This document shows, piece after piece, positions 1 through 8,608 of a stretch of DNA of 40,471 nt (positions are counted from its first letter, which is position 1; every line of letters starts with the position of its first letter). The notes under the pieces were generated by a model. It had not been told where the DNA came from. It did not search any database and saw only the letters and a program-made list of their open reading frames with translations. The position numbers and the translations under genes are program-made. This stretch comes from Trueperaceae bacterium. GTDB taxonomy: Bacteria; Deinococcota; Deinococci; Deinococcales; Trueperaceae. The DNA lies in contig REEJ01000199.1 in assembly GCA_007695125.1 (NCBI GenBank), positions 1 through 40,471 on the forward strand, written 5' to 3'.

Positions 1-857
1 ACACCCGTGGTCCCCGAGCTGTACAACACCGCGAGGGGGTGATCGAACGGCAGCGAGGCGAAGGCCGGCGCATCGGCGCCGTCGTCACCCCCGCGCTCAC
101 GGCGCCACGCCGACCACGTGACGCCGGCGTCGGCGCCAGCCGTGGCGCTCCCTTCGGGCTCGTGCGCCACGGGGAGCCAGACCAGGCGGCGTAGCCCCGG
201 CAGTCCCGCAGCGATCCGCGCCGCGCTCGCGCCGACGTCGAACCTACGACCGCCGTAGCGGTACGCCGGTGTGGCGAAGAGCAACGACGGCCGCACCTGC
301 TCGAAGCGCGCCAGCGCCGCGTCGGCGCCGAAGTCGGGGGAGCACGACGTGAACACCGCTCCACTGGCCGCGCAGGCCAGGTAGACCACGACGGCCTCGA
401 TGCGGTTCGACGCGAAGGCGGCCACGCGGTCGCCGACGCCCACACCCTCCGAGCGCAGCCCCCGCTGCACCTCGGCGACGTCGCGCGCGAGCTCCGACCA
501 CGTCACCGCCTCGCGCGTGCCGGCCTCGTCGATGGCGACGATCGCCTCGGGCCCCGCGCCCGGCAGGGAGCCCCCGTCGAGCAGGGCGCGCGCGACGTTC
601 AACGACGCACCATCGAACCAGCGGGTCGACGCCATGTCGGCGCCGCTCGTGACACGCCGCCAAGGGCTGTCGAACGGCACGCCCGACCAGCGTGCGTACG
701 CATCCCAGAACGCATCGCGCTCGCGCACGCTCCACTCGTGCAGCGCGTCGTAGCCAGCGACGTCGGCAGCGAGGTGCGTGCGGACGTGGCCCTCGAACGC
801 GTGCATCGCGCTCGCGCGGACGCGCTCGTCGGACGGGGTCCAGCGGGGCTCGCTCAC
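1..857 (-). CDS. Acetoacetyl-CoA synthetase, N-terminal part (cut by left edge)
   Basis: Adenylate-forming enzyme that activates acetoacetate (or a related short acid) to its CoA ester, probably feeding ketone-body or polyhydroxyalkanoate-type carbon into central metabolism. 285 codons are present; the gene leaves the window just after the P-loop motif YSSGTTG, so the C-terminal half is missing. The N-terminal stretch WTPSDERVRASAM and the later PWRRVTSGADMASTRWFDGA resemble the acetoacetyl-CoA synthetase branch more than acetyl-CoA synthetase. I chose the GTG at 857 because a GAGAGGAG ribosome site lies about 4 nt upstream; an in-frame ATG at 893 would add 12 residues. A TANNNT box (TAGACT, 907-902) could drive it. 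Divergent from the ABC exporter. Family confident, exact substrate inferred. Confidence 0.87.
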   Translation of the reverse strand, partial: MSEPRWTPSDERVRASAMHAFEGHVRTHLAADVAGYDALHEWSVRERDAFWDAYARWSGVPFDSPWRRVTSGADMASTRWFDGASLNVARALLDGGSLPGAGPEAIVAIDEAGTREAVTWSELARDVAEVQRGLRSEGVGVGDRVAAFASNRIEAVVVYLACAASGAVFTSCSPDFGADAALARFEQVRPSLLFATPAYRYGGRRFDVGASAARIAAGLPGLRRLVWLPVAHEPEGSATAGADAGVTWSAWRRERGGDDGADAPAFASLPFDHPLAVLYSSGTTG

Positions 858-901
858 CGCGCTCCTCTCTCGACGCCAGGCGCCGACGGTCATGATGCCG
901 C

Positions 902-907
902 AGTCTA
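902..907 (-). promoter_or_regulatory. Putative -10 box for the acetoacetyl-CoA synthetase gene
   Basis: TAGACT on the minus strand, about 45 nt before the GTG start, so this gene would have a short leader with a ribosome site. It sits only 14 bp from the divergent -10 box at 922-927. No clear -35 box. Confidence 0.4.
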
Positions 908-921
908 CGCGCGCCCTCCGG

Positions 922-927
922 TACACT
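922..927 (+). promoter_or_regulatory. -10 box of a leaderless promoter (ABC exporter)
   Basis: TACACT, 5 nt before the ATG at 933, leaving no room for a ribosome site; transcription would begin at or next to the start codon. The same 12 bases, TACACTGCCGCA, precede bamA. Confidence 0.6.
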
Positions 928-932
928 GCCGC

Positions 933-2792
933 ATGTTCCGTCCCGGACGAGGGTCCTCACGAACCAACGACGACGCGCGCTTCGACCTGCGGCAGCTGCG
1001 TCGCCTCTGGAGCGTGACTCGCCCGTACCGCGCGCGACTGTGGTTCGCGGTCGCGGCCACGACCGTCGCCTCGCTGCTCGGCGTCGCCTTCCCGGTCATC
1101 GTCGGCGACCTGTTCAACACCGCCTTCGGCGTGCAGGCCGACATGGACTTCACCAGCGTGCTGCGCGGCGGCGACAGCGTTGCCAACGGCGCCGCGATGG
1201 CGACTCCAGCCGACCTCAACCAGATCGGGCTGATCCTGGCCGCCGTGTTCTTGGTGCAAGCGGCCTTCAACTTCATCCGCGTCTACCAGCTCGGCTACGT
1301 CGGCGAGGCGGTCGTCGCCGATCTGCGCAAGAACCTCTTCGGACACCTGATGGGGCTCTCGCTGGGCTTCTTCGAGCGGCGCAAGACGGGCGAGATCACC
1401 TCGCGCCTCACGAGCGACATCGCCACGGTGCAGTCCGCAGTCTCACAGGCCGTGGCGCAGTTCATCAACCAGGGCATCTCGCTGATCGGCGGCGTGATCG
1501 TGCTGTTCGTGATCAGCACGCAACTGACGCTGGTGATGCTGGCGATCCTGCCCGCCGTGATCGTCGCGACCGCGATCTTCGGGCGGCGCCTGCGCCGCAT
1601 CAGCACCGCGTTCCAAGACGAGGTCGCGGCGGCGAACGCCAACGCCGAGGAGGCCATCGTCGGCATCCGCATCGTGCAGTCGTTCACCGCCGAGCGCTTC
1701 GAGGCCGGTCGCTACGGTGCGGCCATCGACACCGCCTTCGGCTCCGCCATCCGGCGCGCTCGGGTGCGCGCGTTCTTCGTCCCGACGGTCATCCTGGCGA
1801 TGTTCTCGGGCATCGGCGTGGTGCTGTGGTACGGCGGCCAGCAGGCCCTGGCCGGTACGCTCGCACCCGGCACGCTCATCACCTTCTTGCTGCTCACGGT
1901 GATCGTCGCGGGCTCGATCGGCACGTTCACGGGCCTGTACAGCCAGTTGCAAGAAGCCATGGGCGCCTCGAAGCGCATCTTCGAGCTCCTCGACATGCAG
2001 CCCGACCTGCCCGTGCGCGACACGCCCCGGACGTGGGACGACGTGCGCGGCGAGGTCCGGCTCGAGGGCGTGCGCTTCCGCTACGGCGATCGCGGCGACG
2101 CCTGGGTCCTCGACGGCGTCGACCTGCGCGCCGCTCCGGGCGAGGTGGTCGCCCTCGTCGGGCCGTCGGGCGCCGGCAAGACCACGTTGGTGACGCTGAT
2201 CCCGCGCTTCTACGACCCCCTCGAGGGCCGCGTGCTCGTCGACGGCATCGACGTCCGCGACCTCGATCCACACGCGCTGCGCGAGCACATCGGCATCGTG
2301 CCGCAGGAGAGCCTGCTCTTCTCCGGGACGATCCGCGACAACGTTCGCTACGCGCGGCCCGACGCCGGTCACGACGAGGTCGTCGCAGCGGCGACCGCGG
2401 CGAACGCCGACGGCTTCGTGCGCGAGTTTCCGGACGGGTACGACACGCTCGTCGGAGAGCGCGGCGTCACGCTCTCCGGCGGGCAGCGCCAGCGCATCGC
2501 CATCGCCCGCGCCCTGCTCAAGAACCCGCGCATCCTCATCCTCGACGAGGCGACGAGCTCGCTCGACTCGGAGTCAGAGGCGCTCGTCCAGACCGCGCTC
2601 GAGCGGCTGATGCGAGGGCGCACCACGTTCGTGATCGCCCATCGCTTGTCGACGATCGTCGGCGCGGACCGGATCGTGGTCATCAACGGCGGACGCGTCG
2701 TCGAGACCGGAGACCACCGCGCGCTGCTCGCTCGCGGCGGCCTGTACCGCGATCTCTACGAGACGCAGTTCCGCAGCGTCACCAGCGCCTGA
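933..2792 (+). CDS. ABC exporter, MsbA/LmrA-type half-transporter
   Basis: 619-residue half-transporter of the ABC-B exporter type: one six-helix membrane domain (about residues 20-310) fused to one nucleotide-binding domain (about 350-615), expected to work as a homodimer exporting lipid, peptide or drug substrates across the inner membrane. Visible motifs are Walker A GPSGAGKTT, the Q-loop IVPQESLLF, the signature LSGGQRQRIAIARAL, Walker B ILILDEATSSLD and the switch IAHRLSTI. The reading frame is open further upstream, but the ATG at 933 sits 5 nt after a TACACT -10 box and the residues before it look non-coding. Downstream are the duplicated 66-bp segment and the converging osmC-like gene. 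The substrate cannot be told from sequence. Confidence 0.92.
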   Translation: MFRPGRGSSRTNDDARFDLRQLRRLWSVTRPYRARLWFAVAATTVASLLGVAFPVIVGDLFNTAFGVQADMDFTSVLRGGDSVANGAAMATPADLNQIGLILAAVFLVQAAFNFIRVYQLGYVGEAVVADLRKNLFGHLMGLSLGFFERRKTGEITSRLTSDIATVQSAVSQAVAQFINQGISLIGGVIVLFVISTQLTLVMLAILPAVIVATAIFGRRLRRISTAFQDEVAAANANAEEAIVGIRIVQSFTAERFEAGRYGAAIDTAFGSAIRRARVRAFFVPTVILAMFSGIGVVLWYGGQQALAGTLAPGTLITFLLLTVIVAGSIGTFTGLYSQLQEAMGASKRIFELLDMQPDLPVRDTPRTWDDVRGEVRLEGVRFRYGDRGDAWVLDGVDLRAAPGEVVALVGPSGAGKTTLVTLIPRFYDPLEGRVLVDGIDVRDLDPHALREHIGIVPQESLLFSGTIRDNVRYARPDAGHDEVVAAATAANADGFVREFPDGYDTLVGERGVTLSGGQRQRIAIARALLKNPRILILDEATSSLDSESEALVQTALERLMRGRTTFVIAHRLSTIVGADRIVVINGGRVVETGDHRALLARGGLYRDLYETQFRSVTSA

Positions 2793-2798
2793 AGCGCC

Positions 2799-2816
2799 GG
2801 CAGCGCGGGCGCTGCC
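2799..2816. terminator. GC-rich hairpin between convergent ABC exporter and OsmC genes
   Basis: GGCAGCGC and GCGCTGCC pair around a two-base centre, 7 nt after the ABC exporter stop codon. No T-run follows. A second, slightly shorter copy lies at 2866-2880 because the segment is duplicated. Could terminate from either side. Confidence 0.4.
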
Positions 2817-2932
2817 TGGCACCGCATCTACACCAACTGCGCGTCGAGCGTCACCTCAACCGAGCGCAGCGCGGGCGCTGCCTGGCACCGCATCTACACC
2901 AACTGCGCGTCGAGCGTCACCTCAACCGAGCG
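2801..2932. repeat. Perfect 66-bp tandem duplication
   Basis: Two identical 66-base units, 2801-2866 and 2867-2932, with no mismatch that I can find, followed by the first six bases of a third (CAGCGC, 2933-2938). Each unit holds the hairpin core, the stop codon and the last 13 codons of the OsmC-like gene. Only the right copy is in the intact gene; the left copy is a downstream remnant. The CAGCGC at each junction suggests slippage between short direct repeats. A mis-assembly is the alternative. Confidence 0.95.
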
Positions 2933-3319
2933 CAGCGCCTTGCTCACCGGGCAGGCGGCCTTGGCGGCCGCGGCCTGCTCGGCGAAGGCCTCGGGTTCGA
3001 TCCCGGGCACCTCGGCCCGGCACACCAGCTCGATCTTCGTGATCGCGGGCCCGATGTCGTCGCGGCCGAGGTGCACGTTCGCCTCGGTGTGGACCTGCGT
3101 CGGGACGGAGCCCGCCGAGGCCAGTAGGTTCGCGAGGAACATGGAGTAGCAGCCGGCCAGCGCCGCGCCGATGAGCTCCTCCGGGTTGCTCCCGGGGCCC
3201 TCCTCGAATCGTGACGGAAATGAGTACGGGCCCTCGAAGGCGCCGCTGCCGAGGGCGACCGTGCCGGTCCCCTCCTTGAGCGAGCCGCGCCAGGTTCCTG
3301 TGCTCGTGCGTACGGGCAT
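2894..3319 (-). CDS. OsmC/Ohr-family peroxiredoxin
   Basis: 141-residue thiol peroxidase of the OsmC family, cytosolic, expected to reduce organic hydroperoxides with two reactive cysteines. Both are present: the first in AGCYSMFLANLL and the second in KAACPVSKAL, and the N-terminal strand region (TGTWRGSLKEGTGTV) matches the OsmC rather than the Ohr type. The ATG at 3319 has a strong ribosome site (GGGAGG, 7 nt upstream), so the earlier in-frame ATG at 3355 is unlikely. A TACCAT box at 3359-3354 is a plausible -10. The last 13 codons and the stop lie inside the tandem duplication; the protein itself is intact. Divergent from uvrB, which fits a DNA-damage/oxidative-stress setting. Confidence 0.88.
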   Translation of the reverse strand: MPVRTSTGTWRGSLKEGTGTVALGSGAFEGPYSFPSRFEEGPGSNPEELIGAALAGCYSMFLANLLASAGSVPTQVHTEANVHLGRDDIGPAITKIELVCRAEVPGIEPEAFAEQAAAAKAACPVSKALRSVEVTLDAQLV

Positions 3320-3398
3320 GGTCGAACCTCCCTCAGCGATGTGCTGCCCGGCCATGGTACCTCGCGACGCCGCGACCCTGGGAAGCGCTTCGACGGGC

Positions 3399-3404
3399 TA
3401 GCAT
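3399..3404 (+). promoter_or_regulatory. -10 box of a leaderless promoter (uvrB)
   Basis: TAGCAT, 6 nt before the uvrB ATG. No ribosome site fits between them and no consensus -35 is visible. Confidence 0.55.
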
Positions 3405-3410
3405 GATGGG

Positions 3411-5456
3411 ATGCCGCTCGAGGTCGTCTCCCCGTTCCAGCCACGCGGCGACCAAGGCAGCGCGATCGCCGCGCTGGCCGAGGGCTTGAGCGCTGGGCTG
3501 CGCTTCCAGACCCTGCTCGGCGTCACCGGCTCGGGCAAGACCCACACGATGGCGCGGCTCATCGAGACCACCGGCCGGCCGGCGTTGGTGCTGGCACCGA
3601 ACAAGATCCTGACGGCGCAGCTCGCCGCCGAGTTCCGCGACCTGTTCCCGAACGCCGCCGTCGAGTTCTTCATCAGCTACTACGACTACTATCAGCCCGA
3701 GGCGTACGTACCGGCTCGCGACCTCTTCATCGAGAAGGACGCCAACGTCAACACCGAGCTCGAGCGGCTGCGCCACTCGACCACGCGCAGCCTGCTCACG
3801 CGGCGCGACGTGATCGTGGTGGCGTCGGTGTCGGCGATCTACGGCCTCGGCGCGCCCGAGGAGTACCAGAAGCTCAACCTGCTCCTCGCCACGGGCGCCA
3901 CCGTGCCGCGCGACGCGATCCTGTCGCGCCTGGTGCAGCAGCAGTACGAGCGCAACGACGTCGAGATCGCGCCGGGCCGGTTCCGCGTCAAGGGCGACGT
4001 GATCGAGATCTGGGCCGCCTACGACGAGGCCCCGCTGCGCGTCGAGCTGTGGGGCGACGACATCGACCGCATCGCGCTCGTCGACCCGGTGACGGGCGAC
4101 GTCACGCGCGAGCTCGAGAGCGCCACGGTCTTCCCCGCCAAGCACTACGTGACGCCGTTCGACAAGCTCAAGCCCGCCATCGACCAGATCGAGGTGGACC
4201 TGGTGGAGCGGCTGTCGTACTTCGAGTCGGTCGGGAAGCTGCTCGAGCAGCAGCGCCTGCGCGAGCGCACCAACTACGACCTCGAGATGCTCCGGACCCT
4301 CGGGTACTGCGGTGGGATCGAGAACTACTCGCGCTACCTCGACGGGCGCCGCCCCGGCGAAGCGCCGTACACGCTGCTCGACTACCTGCCCGACGACGCG
4401 ATCGTGTTCCTCGACGAATCCCACGTGATGCTGCCGCAGATCCGCGGCATGTACAACGGCGATCGCGCCCGCAAGACGACGCTCGTCGACTACGGCTTCC
4501 GACTCCCCGCCGCCCTCGACAACCGCCCGCTCAAGGAGGGCGAGTTCCTGGAGCGCGTCGGCCAAGTGGTGTTCGTGTCTGCCACCCCCGGCGACCAGGA
4601 GCTCGGGCTCTCGGACCAGGTCGCCGAACAGGTGATCCGTCCGACGGGGTTGGTCGATCCTGGCATCACCATCAAGCCGAGCCGGGGCCAGATCGACGAC
4701 TTGCTGTTCGCCATCCGCGACCGCGCGAAGCGCAAGGAGCGCACCCTCGTCACCACGCTGACCAAGAAGATGGCCGAGGACCTCACCGAGTACCTCGCCG
4801 AGCAAGGCGTGCGCGTGCGCTACATGCACTCCGACATCGACGCGGTCGAGCGCCAGGTCATCATCCGCGACCTGCGCCTCGGCCACTTCGACGCGCTGAT
4901 CGGCATCAACCTGCTCCGCGAAGGGCTCGACCTGCCGGAGGTGTCGCTTGTCGCGATCCTCGACGCCGACAAGACGGGCTTCCTGCGGAGCGAGCGCTCG
5001 CTGATCCAGACCATCGGTCGCGCCGCGCGCAACGTCGCGGGTGAGGTCGTCCTGTACGCAGACGTGGTGTCCGAGGCGATGCGCAGGGCCATCGACGAGA
5101 CCGATCGCCGTCGCACCAAGCAGCTCGCCTACAACGAGGCGCACGGCATCACGCCCGAGACCATCGTCAAGCGCATCCAGGAGGTCATCCGCGGCGAGCG
5201 TGACGATGCCGAACCGGTGCGGCCGATCGACCCCTGGGAGCGCGAGCTGCTGGAGGACGACGTGCGCCAGGAGCTGGCCCTGCTGGAGAACGAGATGTGG
5301 CACGCGTCCGAGGCGCTCGACTTCGAGAAGGCCGCCGCCGTGCGCGATCGCATCCGCGAACTCGAAGCCAAGCTCGAGGGTCGTGCGATCGATCTCCCGA
5401 GCATCCCCGGGAGCGGCGGGTCGCGCCGCCCGGGAGCGAAACGGGTGCGGGCGTGA
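3411..5456 (+). CDS. uvrB: UvrABC excinuclease subunit B
   Basis: Damage-verification helicase-like subunit of nucleotide excision repair; it receives DNA from UvrA, inserts a beta-hairpin between the strands and recruits UvrC. 681 residues, normal length. Seen: Walker [10 protein letters not shown] (near residue 40), the tyrosine-rich hairpin [12 protein letters not shown], the helicase box DESHV, the C-terminal helicase motif QTIGRAARN, and a UVR motif for UvrC contact near residues 625-660 ([21 protein letters not shown]). Start chosen at the first ATG, 6 nt after TAGCAT. The stop overlaps the GTG of the next gene by four bases (GTGA), so the two are probably translationally coupled. Confidence 0.97.
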   Translation: MPLEVVSPFQPRGDQGSAIAALAEGLSAGLRFQTLLGVTGSGKTHTMARLIETTGRPALVLAPNKILTAQLAAEFRDLFPNAAVEFFISYYDYYQPEAYVPARDLFIEKDANVNTELERLRHSTTRSLLTRRDVIVVASVSAIYGLGAPEEYQKLNLLLATGATVPRDAILSRLVQQQYERNDVEIAPGRFRVKGDVIEIWAAYDEAPLRVELWGDDIDRIALVDPVTGDVTRELESATVFPAKHYVTPFDKLKPAIDQIEVDLVERLSYFESVGKLLEQQRLRERTNYDLEMLRTLGYCGGIENYSRYLDGRRPGEAPYTLLDYLPDDAIVFLDESHVMLPQIRGMYNGDRARKTTLVDYGFRLPAALDNRPLKEGEFLERVGQVVFVSATPGDQELGLSDQVAEQVIRPTGLVDPGITIKPSRGQIDDLLFAIRDRAKRKERTLVTTLTKKMAEDLTEYLAEQGVRVRYMHSDIDAVERQVIIRDLRLGHFDALIGINLLREGLDLPEVSLVAILDADKTGFLRSERSLIQTIGRAARNVAGEVVLYADVVSEAMRRAIDETDRRRTKQLAYNEAHGITPETIVKRIQEVIRGERDDAEPVRPIDPWERELLEDDVRQELALLENEMWHASEALDFEKAAAVRDRIRELEAKLEGRAIDLPSIPGSGGSRRPGAKRVRA

Positions 5457-7048
5457 GCGCAGCCGCTCCCGGAACGCGACGGTCGCAGCGTGGTGCGACG
5501 CCTCCGGCTCGCCGTGTGCCGGCAGCCGCGCTGCTGTGGGCGCTCGCCGTGTGGGCGTGCCTGGCGGGCGTGGTCGCCGCCCAGCCCTACGCCGCCGACG
5601 GCGGCTTCGACAGGCCACGGGTCGCGTTCTCGCTCACGCGCGCGTCGCTCGCCGCCGCGGTCGACGAGGGCAGACCACGGCTGCTGATCGGCGACGCGAA
5701 CGGCCTGCGGCTCGTCGACCTGCACGCCGGACGGTCGCTCGCAGCGGACGCCAGCGCGTGGCTCGATCGCGACGCCGTCGTCCGCGGCGTCGCTGCGGCG
5801 GACGGTTGGCAGGGAGGTCCGGCGGCGTACGCCTGGTTCGTGCGCGACACGACCAGCGGCGCGTACCGCTACAGCTGGCGCTGGGGCGGCGCCGAGATGC
5901 CGCTCGCCGATGCGCCCCAGGCGCTCGACTTCGCGCTCGCCGTGGGTGCCGACGGCCCCGAGGCGTGGCTCGCGATCCCGACGGCGGCTGGCGGCAGGCT
6001 GGTGCGGTACCGCTGGGGCGAGACCGAGTCGGAGACCATGCTCGCCAGCGGTCAGAGCCTGGCGGCGCCGACGCTGGCCCGGGACGACGCCGGTGGGCTC
6101 CACCTCGCCTACCTCGAGGGAGCGACGGTCGAGACGCCGATCGGACTGAGCGCCGAGTGGGCCGCCGTCTACCGAGGGCCCGACGGTTTCGAGCAACGCT
6201 TCGACGACGCCCTCGGACCGCCGGCGCGCCTCGCGCTCGACGCGCAGGAGCCGGTGGTGCTGCTGTGGGAGCGCAGCGACGCGGCGCTGGTCGCCGTCAC
6301 GCCCCGAGGCGAAGCCGCGGCGCAGACGCTGGGCAGCGGGCGGGCTGTCGGCGTCGCGGCGGGCCGGGCGTTCACGGCGAGTGGCGCGAGCATCGTCGCT
6401 GCGCCGCTCGAGGCGCGCGGCACGAGCGCCGACGCGACCCACAACGTCGCGTGGTCGCCGTACGCCGTCGACCGCACGGCGCTCACACGCTCGGACGGGG
6501 TCACCTATCTCGCCTGGGCCGGAACGCTGCCTGGCGGTGCCAGCGTGGCCCTGACCAGCGACGACGCCGCACCGATGCAGCTCGGGTGGGGCGACCACGT
6601 GGCCGCCTGGTTCGGCTGGACGCCGTGGGCGCTCGGCGAGCAGGCGCTCGGCCAGTTGACAGGCGCGTTGCTGATCGGCGTGCTCGGCACCATGGTGCTG
6701 TTCCCGCTGTTCTGGCTGCTGTCGCTACCGCTCGCGCGCAGCCTGTCGGACCGCTGGACGCGTCCGGCGGGAGCGCTCGTGGCCACGAGCACGCTGCTCG
6801 TCATCGCGGCCGTCGCGGTGGCGCGAGCGGCCGGGCTCGGCCACGACCCGGCCGACCTGGTCGGTGGGTACTGGGGCTTCGGGGTGGCGCTGGCCGCCGG
6901 CGTGGTCATCGCACCCGCCCTGTTGGCTCGGGCCGACCTCGAGAAGCAACCTGCCCTGCTCGCCTCGGCGGGACTGGCTGGCTTCGTGAGCCTGAGCCTG
7001 GCATCGTTCATGGCGTTCCAGCCCTGGCTGCAGCTGTTCGGGCTCTGA
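5453..7048 (+). CDS. Unrecognised secreted-plus-membrane protein coupled to uvrB
   Basis: 531 residues that I do not recognise. After a positively charged N-terminus with several arginines comes a signal-like hydrophobic stretch (about residues 23-43, ending VVAAQP). About 340 residues of short beta-strand-rich segments with recurring Trp/Tyr/Gly follow (for example [30 protein letters not shown]), which could be a beta-propeller-like exported domain. The last 130 residues hold about four membrane helices, so the bulk should face the periplasm with the C-terminus anchored. The GTG start overlaps the uvrB stop (GTGA); a second GTG at 5516 would give a shorter, more typical signal peptide. A hairpin follows the stop. 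No enzyme motif is apparent. Confidence 0.8.
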   Translation: MSAAAPGTRRSQRGATPPARRVPAAALLWALAVWACLAGVVAAQPYAADGGFDRPRVAFSLTRASLAAAVDEGRPRLLIGDANGLRLVDLHAGRSLAADASAWLDRDAVVRGVAAADGWQGGPAAYAWFVRDTTSGAYRYSWRWGGAEMPLADAPQALDFALAVGADGPEAWLAIPTAAGGRLVRYRWGETESETMLASGQSLAAPTLARDDAGGLHLAYLEGATVETPIGLSAEWAAVYRGPDGFEQRFDDALGPPARLALDAQEPVVLLWERSDAALVAVTPRGEAAAQTLGSGRAVGVAAGRAFTASGASIVAAPLEARGTSADATHNVAWSPYAVDRTALTRSDGVTYLAWAGTLPGGASVALTSDDAAPMQLGWGDHVAAWFGWTPWALGEQALGQLTGALLIGVLGTMVLFPLFWLLSLPLARSLSDRWTRPAGALVATSTLLVIAAVAVARAAGLGHDPADLVGGYWGFGVALAAGVVIAPALLARADLEKQPALLASAGLAGFVSLSLASFMAFQPWLQLFGL

Positions 7049-7057
7049 ACCGCGGCG

Positions 7058-7073
7058 ACGGCGCCCGCGCCGT
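7058..7073 (+). terminator. Possible terminator hairpin after the uvrB operon
   Basis: ACGGCGC and GCGCCGT form a 7-bp stem 9 nt after the stop of the unrecognised membrane protein. No T-run, so a Rho-independent role is uncertain. Confidence 0.35.
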
Positions 7074-7118
7074 GTCCGACGCCTGACGTCCGCCACCGGC
7101 CGCGCGCGGACCACGTGG

Positions 7119-7124
7119 TAACGT
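7119..7124 (+). promoter_or_regulatory. Possible -10 box for carD-ksgA
   Basis: TAACGT, directly after the palindrome CCACGTGG (7111-7118) and 18 nt before the GTG start, leaving room for the GGGAGG ribosome site. No -35 consensus. Confidence 0.35.
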
Positions 7125-7142
7125 CGCGACCGGGAGGCCCCC

Positions 7143-7640
7143 GTGACGTTCGAAGTCGGAGACCACGTCGTGTACCCGTCGCAAGGCGCCGGCGTCGTGC
7201 AGGAGCGCACCACACGCGTCGTGCTGGGCGAGACGCACGAGTACCTCAAGATCGTCTTCGTGCGCGGCGACATGGAGGTGCTCGTCCCCCTCCAGCGCGG
7301 ACGCGAGGTGGGCCTGCGGCACACCATCGACGCCGAAGAGGTCGATCGCCTCCTCGACGCGTTGGTGAAGGCCGACCTGTCGCTGCCGGCGCAGTGGCCG
7401 CCCCGCTACCGCGCAGAACAAGACATCCTCGCTGGCGGCAGCGCCTACGAGTTGGCGCGTCTGATCGGCGTGCTGTCGCGCCGCGACCTCGAGAAGGGGC
7501 TCGCAGCCACCGAGCGCGAGGTGCTCGAGAGCGCGATGACGATGCTGTCGAGCGAGCTCGCCGTCGTTCAGGGCATCGACGTCGGTACGGCGATGGAGCA
7601 CCTGCACACGGTCATCGCGGAGCGCATCGTCGCGTCGTGA
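7143..7640 (+). CDS. carD: CarD-family transcription regulator (copy 1)
   Basis: 165-residue RNA-polymerase-binding protein. The N-terminal CarD/TRCF-type domain (VTFEVGDHVVYPSQGAGVV, residues 1-60) is expected to hold the beta subunit, and the helical C-terminal domain to contact DNA at the upstream edge of the -10 box, stabilising the open complex (known for Thermus and Mycobacterium CarD). Trp85 in LPAQWPPRYR matches the wedge tryptophan described in Thermus CarD. The GTG start has GGGAGG about 6 nt upstream, so this gene is translated from a leadered message. Its stop overlaps the ksgA start as GTGA. A paralog lies at 36881. Confidence 0.9.
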   Translation: MTFEVGDHVVYPSQGAGVVQERTTRVVLGETHEYLKIVFVRGDMEVLVPLQRGREVGLRHTIDAEEVDRLLDALVKADLSLPAQWPPRYRAEQDILAGGSAYELARLIGVLSRRDLEKGLAATEREVLESAMTMLSSELAVVQGIDVGTAMEHLHTVIAERIVAS

Positions 7641-8527
7641 GCCTGGACGCCGCCGCCGACGACACCCGCTTCGACCCAACCCAGCAGACGCTCACCACGC
7701 CCCGCGTGATCAACGCCATCCTGGCGCGGCACGGCCTGCGCGCCGACAAGGGCTTCGGGCAGCACTTCCTGATCGATCCCAACGTGGTCGGCGCCGTCGT
7801 CGCGGCGGCGGGCGTCTCGCAGGACCACGAGGCGTGGGAGGTCGGCCCCGGGTTGGGCGTGCTGACGCGGGCGCTCGCCGCGACGGCGCACCGTGTCGTG
7901 ACCATCGAACTCGATGCCCGCCTCCTGAGCGTGCTCGACGAGACGCTGGCCGACACGCACAACGTCTCGGTCCGCCACGGCGACGCTCTGCGCGTCGACT
8001 GGTCCGAGGCGCCTCCGGGCAGCCGCTTCGCCGCCAACTTGCCGTACAACGTCGGCACCGCGGTCCTGATACGGGCGCTGACATCTCGCCGCTTCGCGCG
8101 CATCGGCGTGTTGCTCCAGCGCGAGGTGGCGGAGCGCCTGGTCGCCACCGCCGGCACGCCGGCATACGGCTCGTTGTCGCTGCTGATCGCCCACCACGGA
8201 GAGGCTCGGATCACCAGACGTGTCGCCCCAGGTGCGTTCATGCCACCGCCTGCCGTCACGTCGGCCGTGGTGGCCATCGACCTGGACCCCGACGCGCGCC
8301 CGGACCCGGTGACGTTCGCCCTCGTCCGGGCGGGCTTCAGGCATCGGCGCAAGACCCTGGTGTCGAACCTCCGGCTCGCGGGCGTCGAGGTCGATGCCGT
8401 CCGCACGGCGCTCGCCGACCTGGGCCTGCCGCCGGCGGTCCGGGCCGAGGCCCTCGACCTCGCGACGTTCCGGGCACTCGCCGTCCGCCTGCCGGCGCCC
8501 ACTGTGCCCGACGGCGCGTCGACCTGA
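7637..8527 (+). CDS. rsmA: 16S rRNA (adenine-N6,N6)-dimethyltransferase KsgA/RsmA
   Basis: Dimethylates two adjacent adenines in the 3'-terminal hairpin of 16S rRNA using S-adenosylmethionine, a late check on small-subunit assembly. 296 residues. Seen: GFGQHFLIDP (residues about 39-48), the cofactor loop VGPGLGVLT, the acidic ligand IELD, and the catalytic motif NLPYN. The C-terminal helical domain is present (FRHRRKTLVSNL). The GTG start overlaps the carD stop by four bases; there is an N-terminal extension of about 20 residues before the conserved region. Coupling to carD ties a transcription factor to ribosome maturation. Confidence 0.95.
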   Translation: MSLDAAADDTRFDPTQQTLTTPRVINAILARHGLRADKGFGQHFLIDPNVVGAVVAAAGVSQDHEAWEVGPGLGVLTRALAATAHRVVTIELDARLLSVLDETLADTHNVSVRHGDALRVDWSEAPPGSRFAANLPYNVGTAVLIRALTSRRFARIGVLLQREVAERLVATAGTPAYGSLSLLIAHHGEARITRRVAPGAFMPPPAVTSAVVAIDLDPDARPDPVTFALVRAGFRHRRKTLVSNLRLAGVEVDAVRTALADLGLPPAVRAEALDLATFRALAVRLPAPTVPDGAST

Positions 8528-8537
8528 GCGCCGGGGC

Positions 8538-8543
8538 TATACT
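8538..8543 (+). promoter_or_regulatory. -10 box for the kinase-peptidase-hydrolase operon
   Basis: TATACT, about 65 nt before the ATG at 8609, giving a leader near 59 nt. The leader holds a small hairpin (CGGGG/CCCCG around 8580-8595) immediately before the AGGAGA ribosome site, which could modulate translation. Confidence 0.5.
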
Positions 8544-8608
8544 GGCGCGTACGAAGCAGCCGGGCTCGATTGCCGCCCACGGGGTGCGTGCCCCGCAGGA
8601 GACGTGTG

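Noticed and set aside
244-960. Minus-strand Arg-rich open frame over the acetoacetyl-CoA synthetase gene
   Set aside because: It is a wrong frame of the real partial gene, whose AMP-binding motifs read in another frame through to the left edge.
2801-2932. CRISPR array or insertion-sequence ends
   Set aside because: Only two contiguous identical units, no spacers and no transposase; the unit is a copied gene end.
3333-5618. Open frame of about 760 codons antisense to uvrB
   Set aside because: High-GC third-position bias keeps the opposite strand open; its translation is low-complexity and overlaps a clearly conserved gene.
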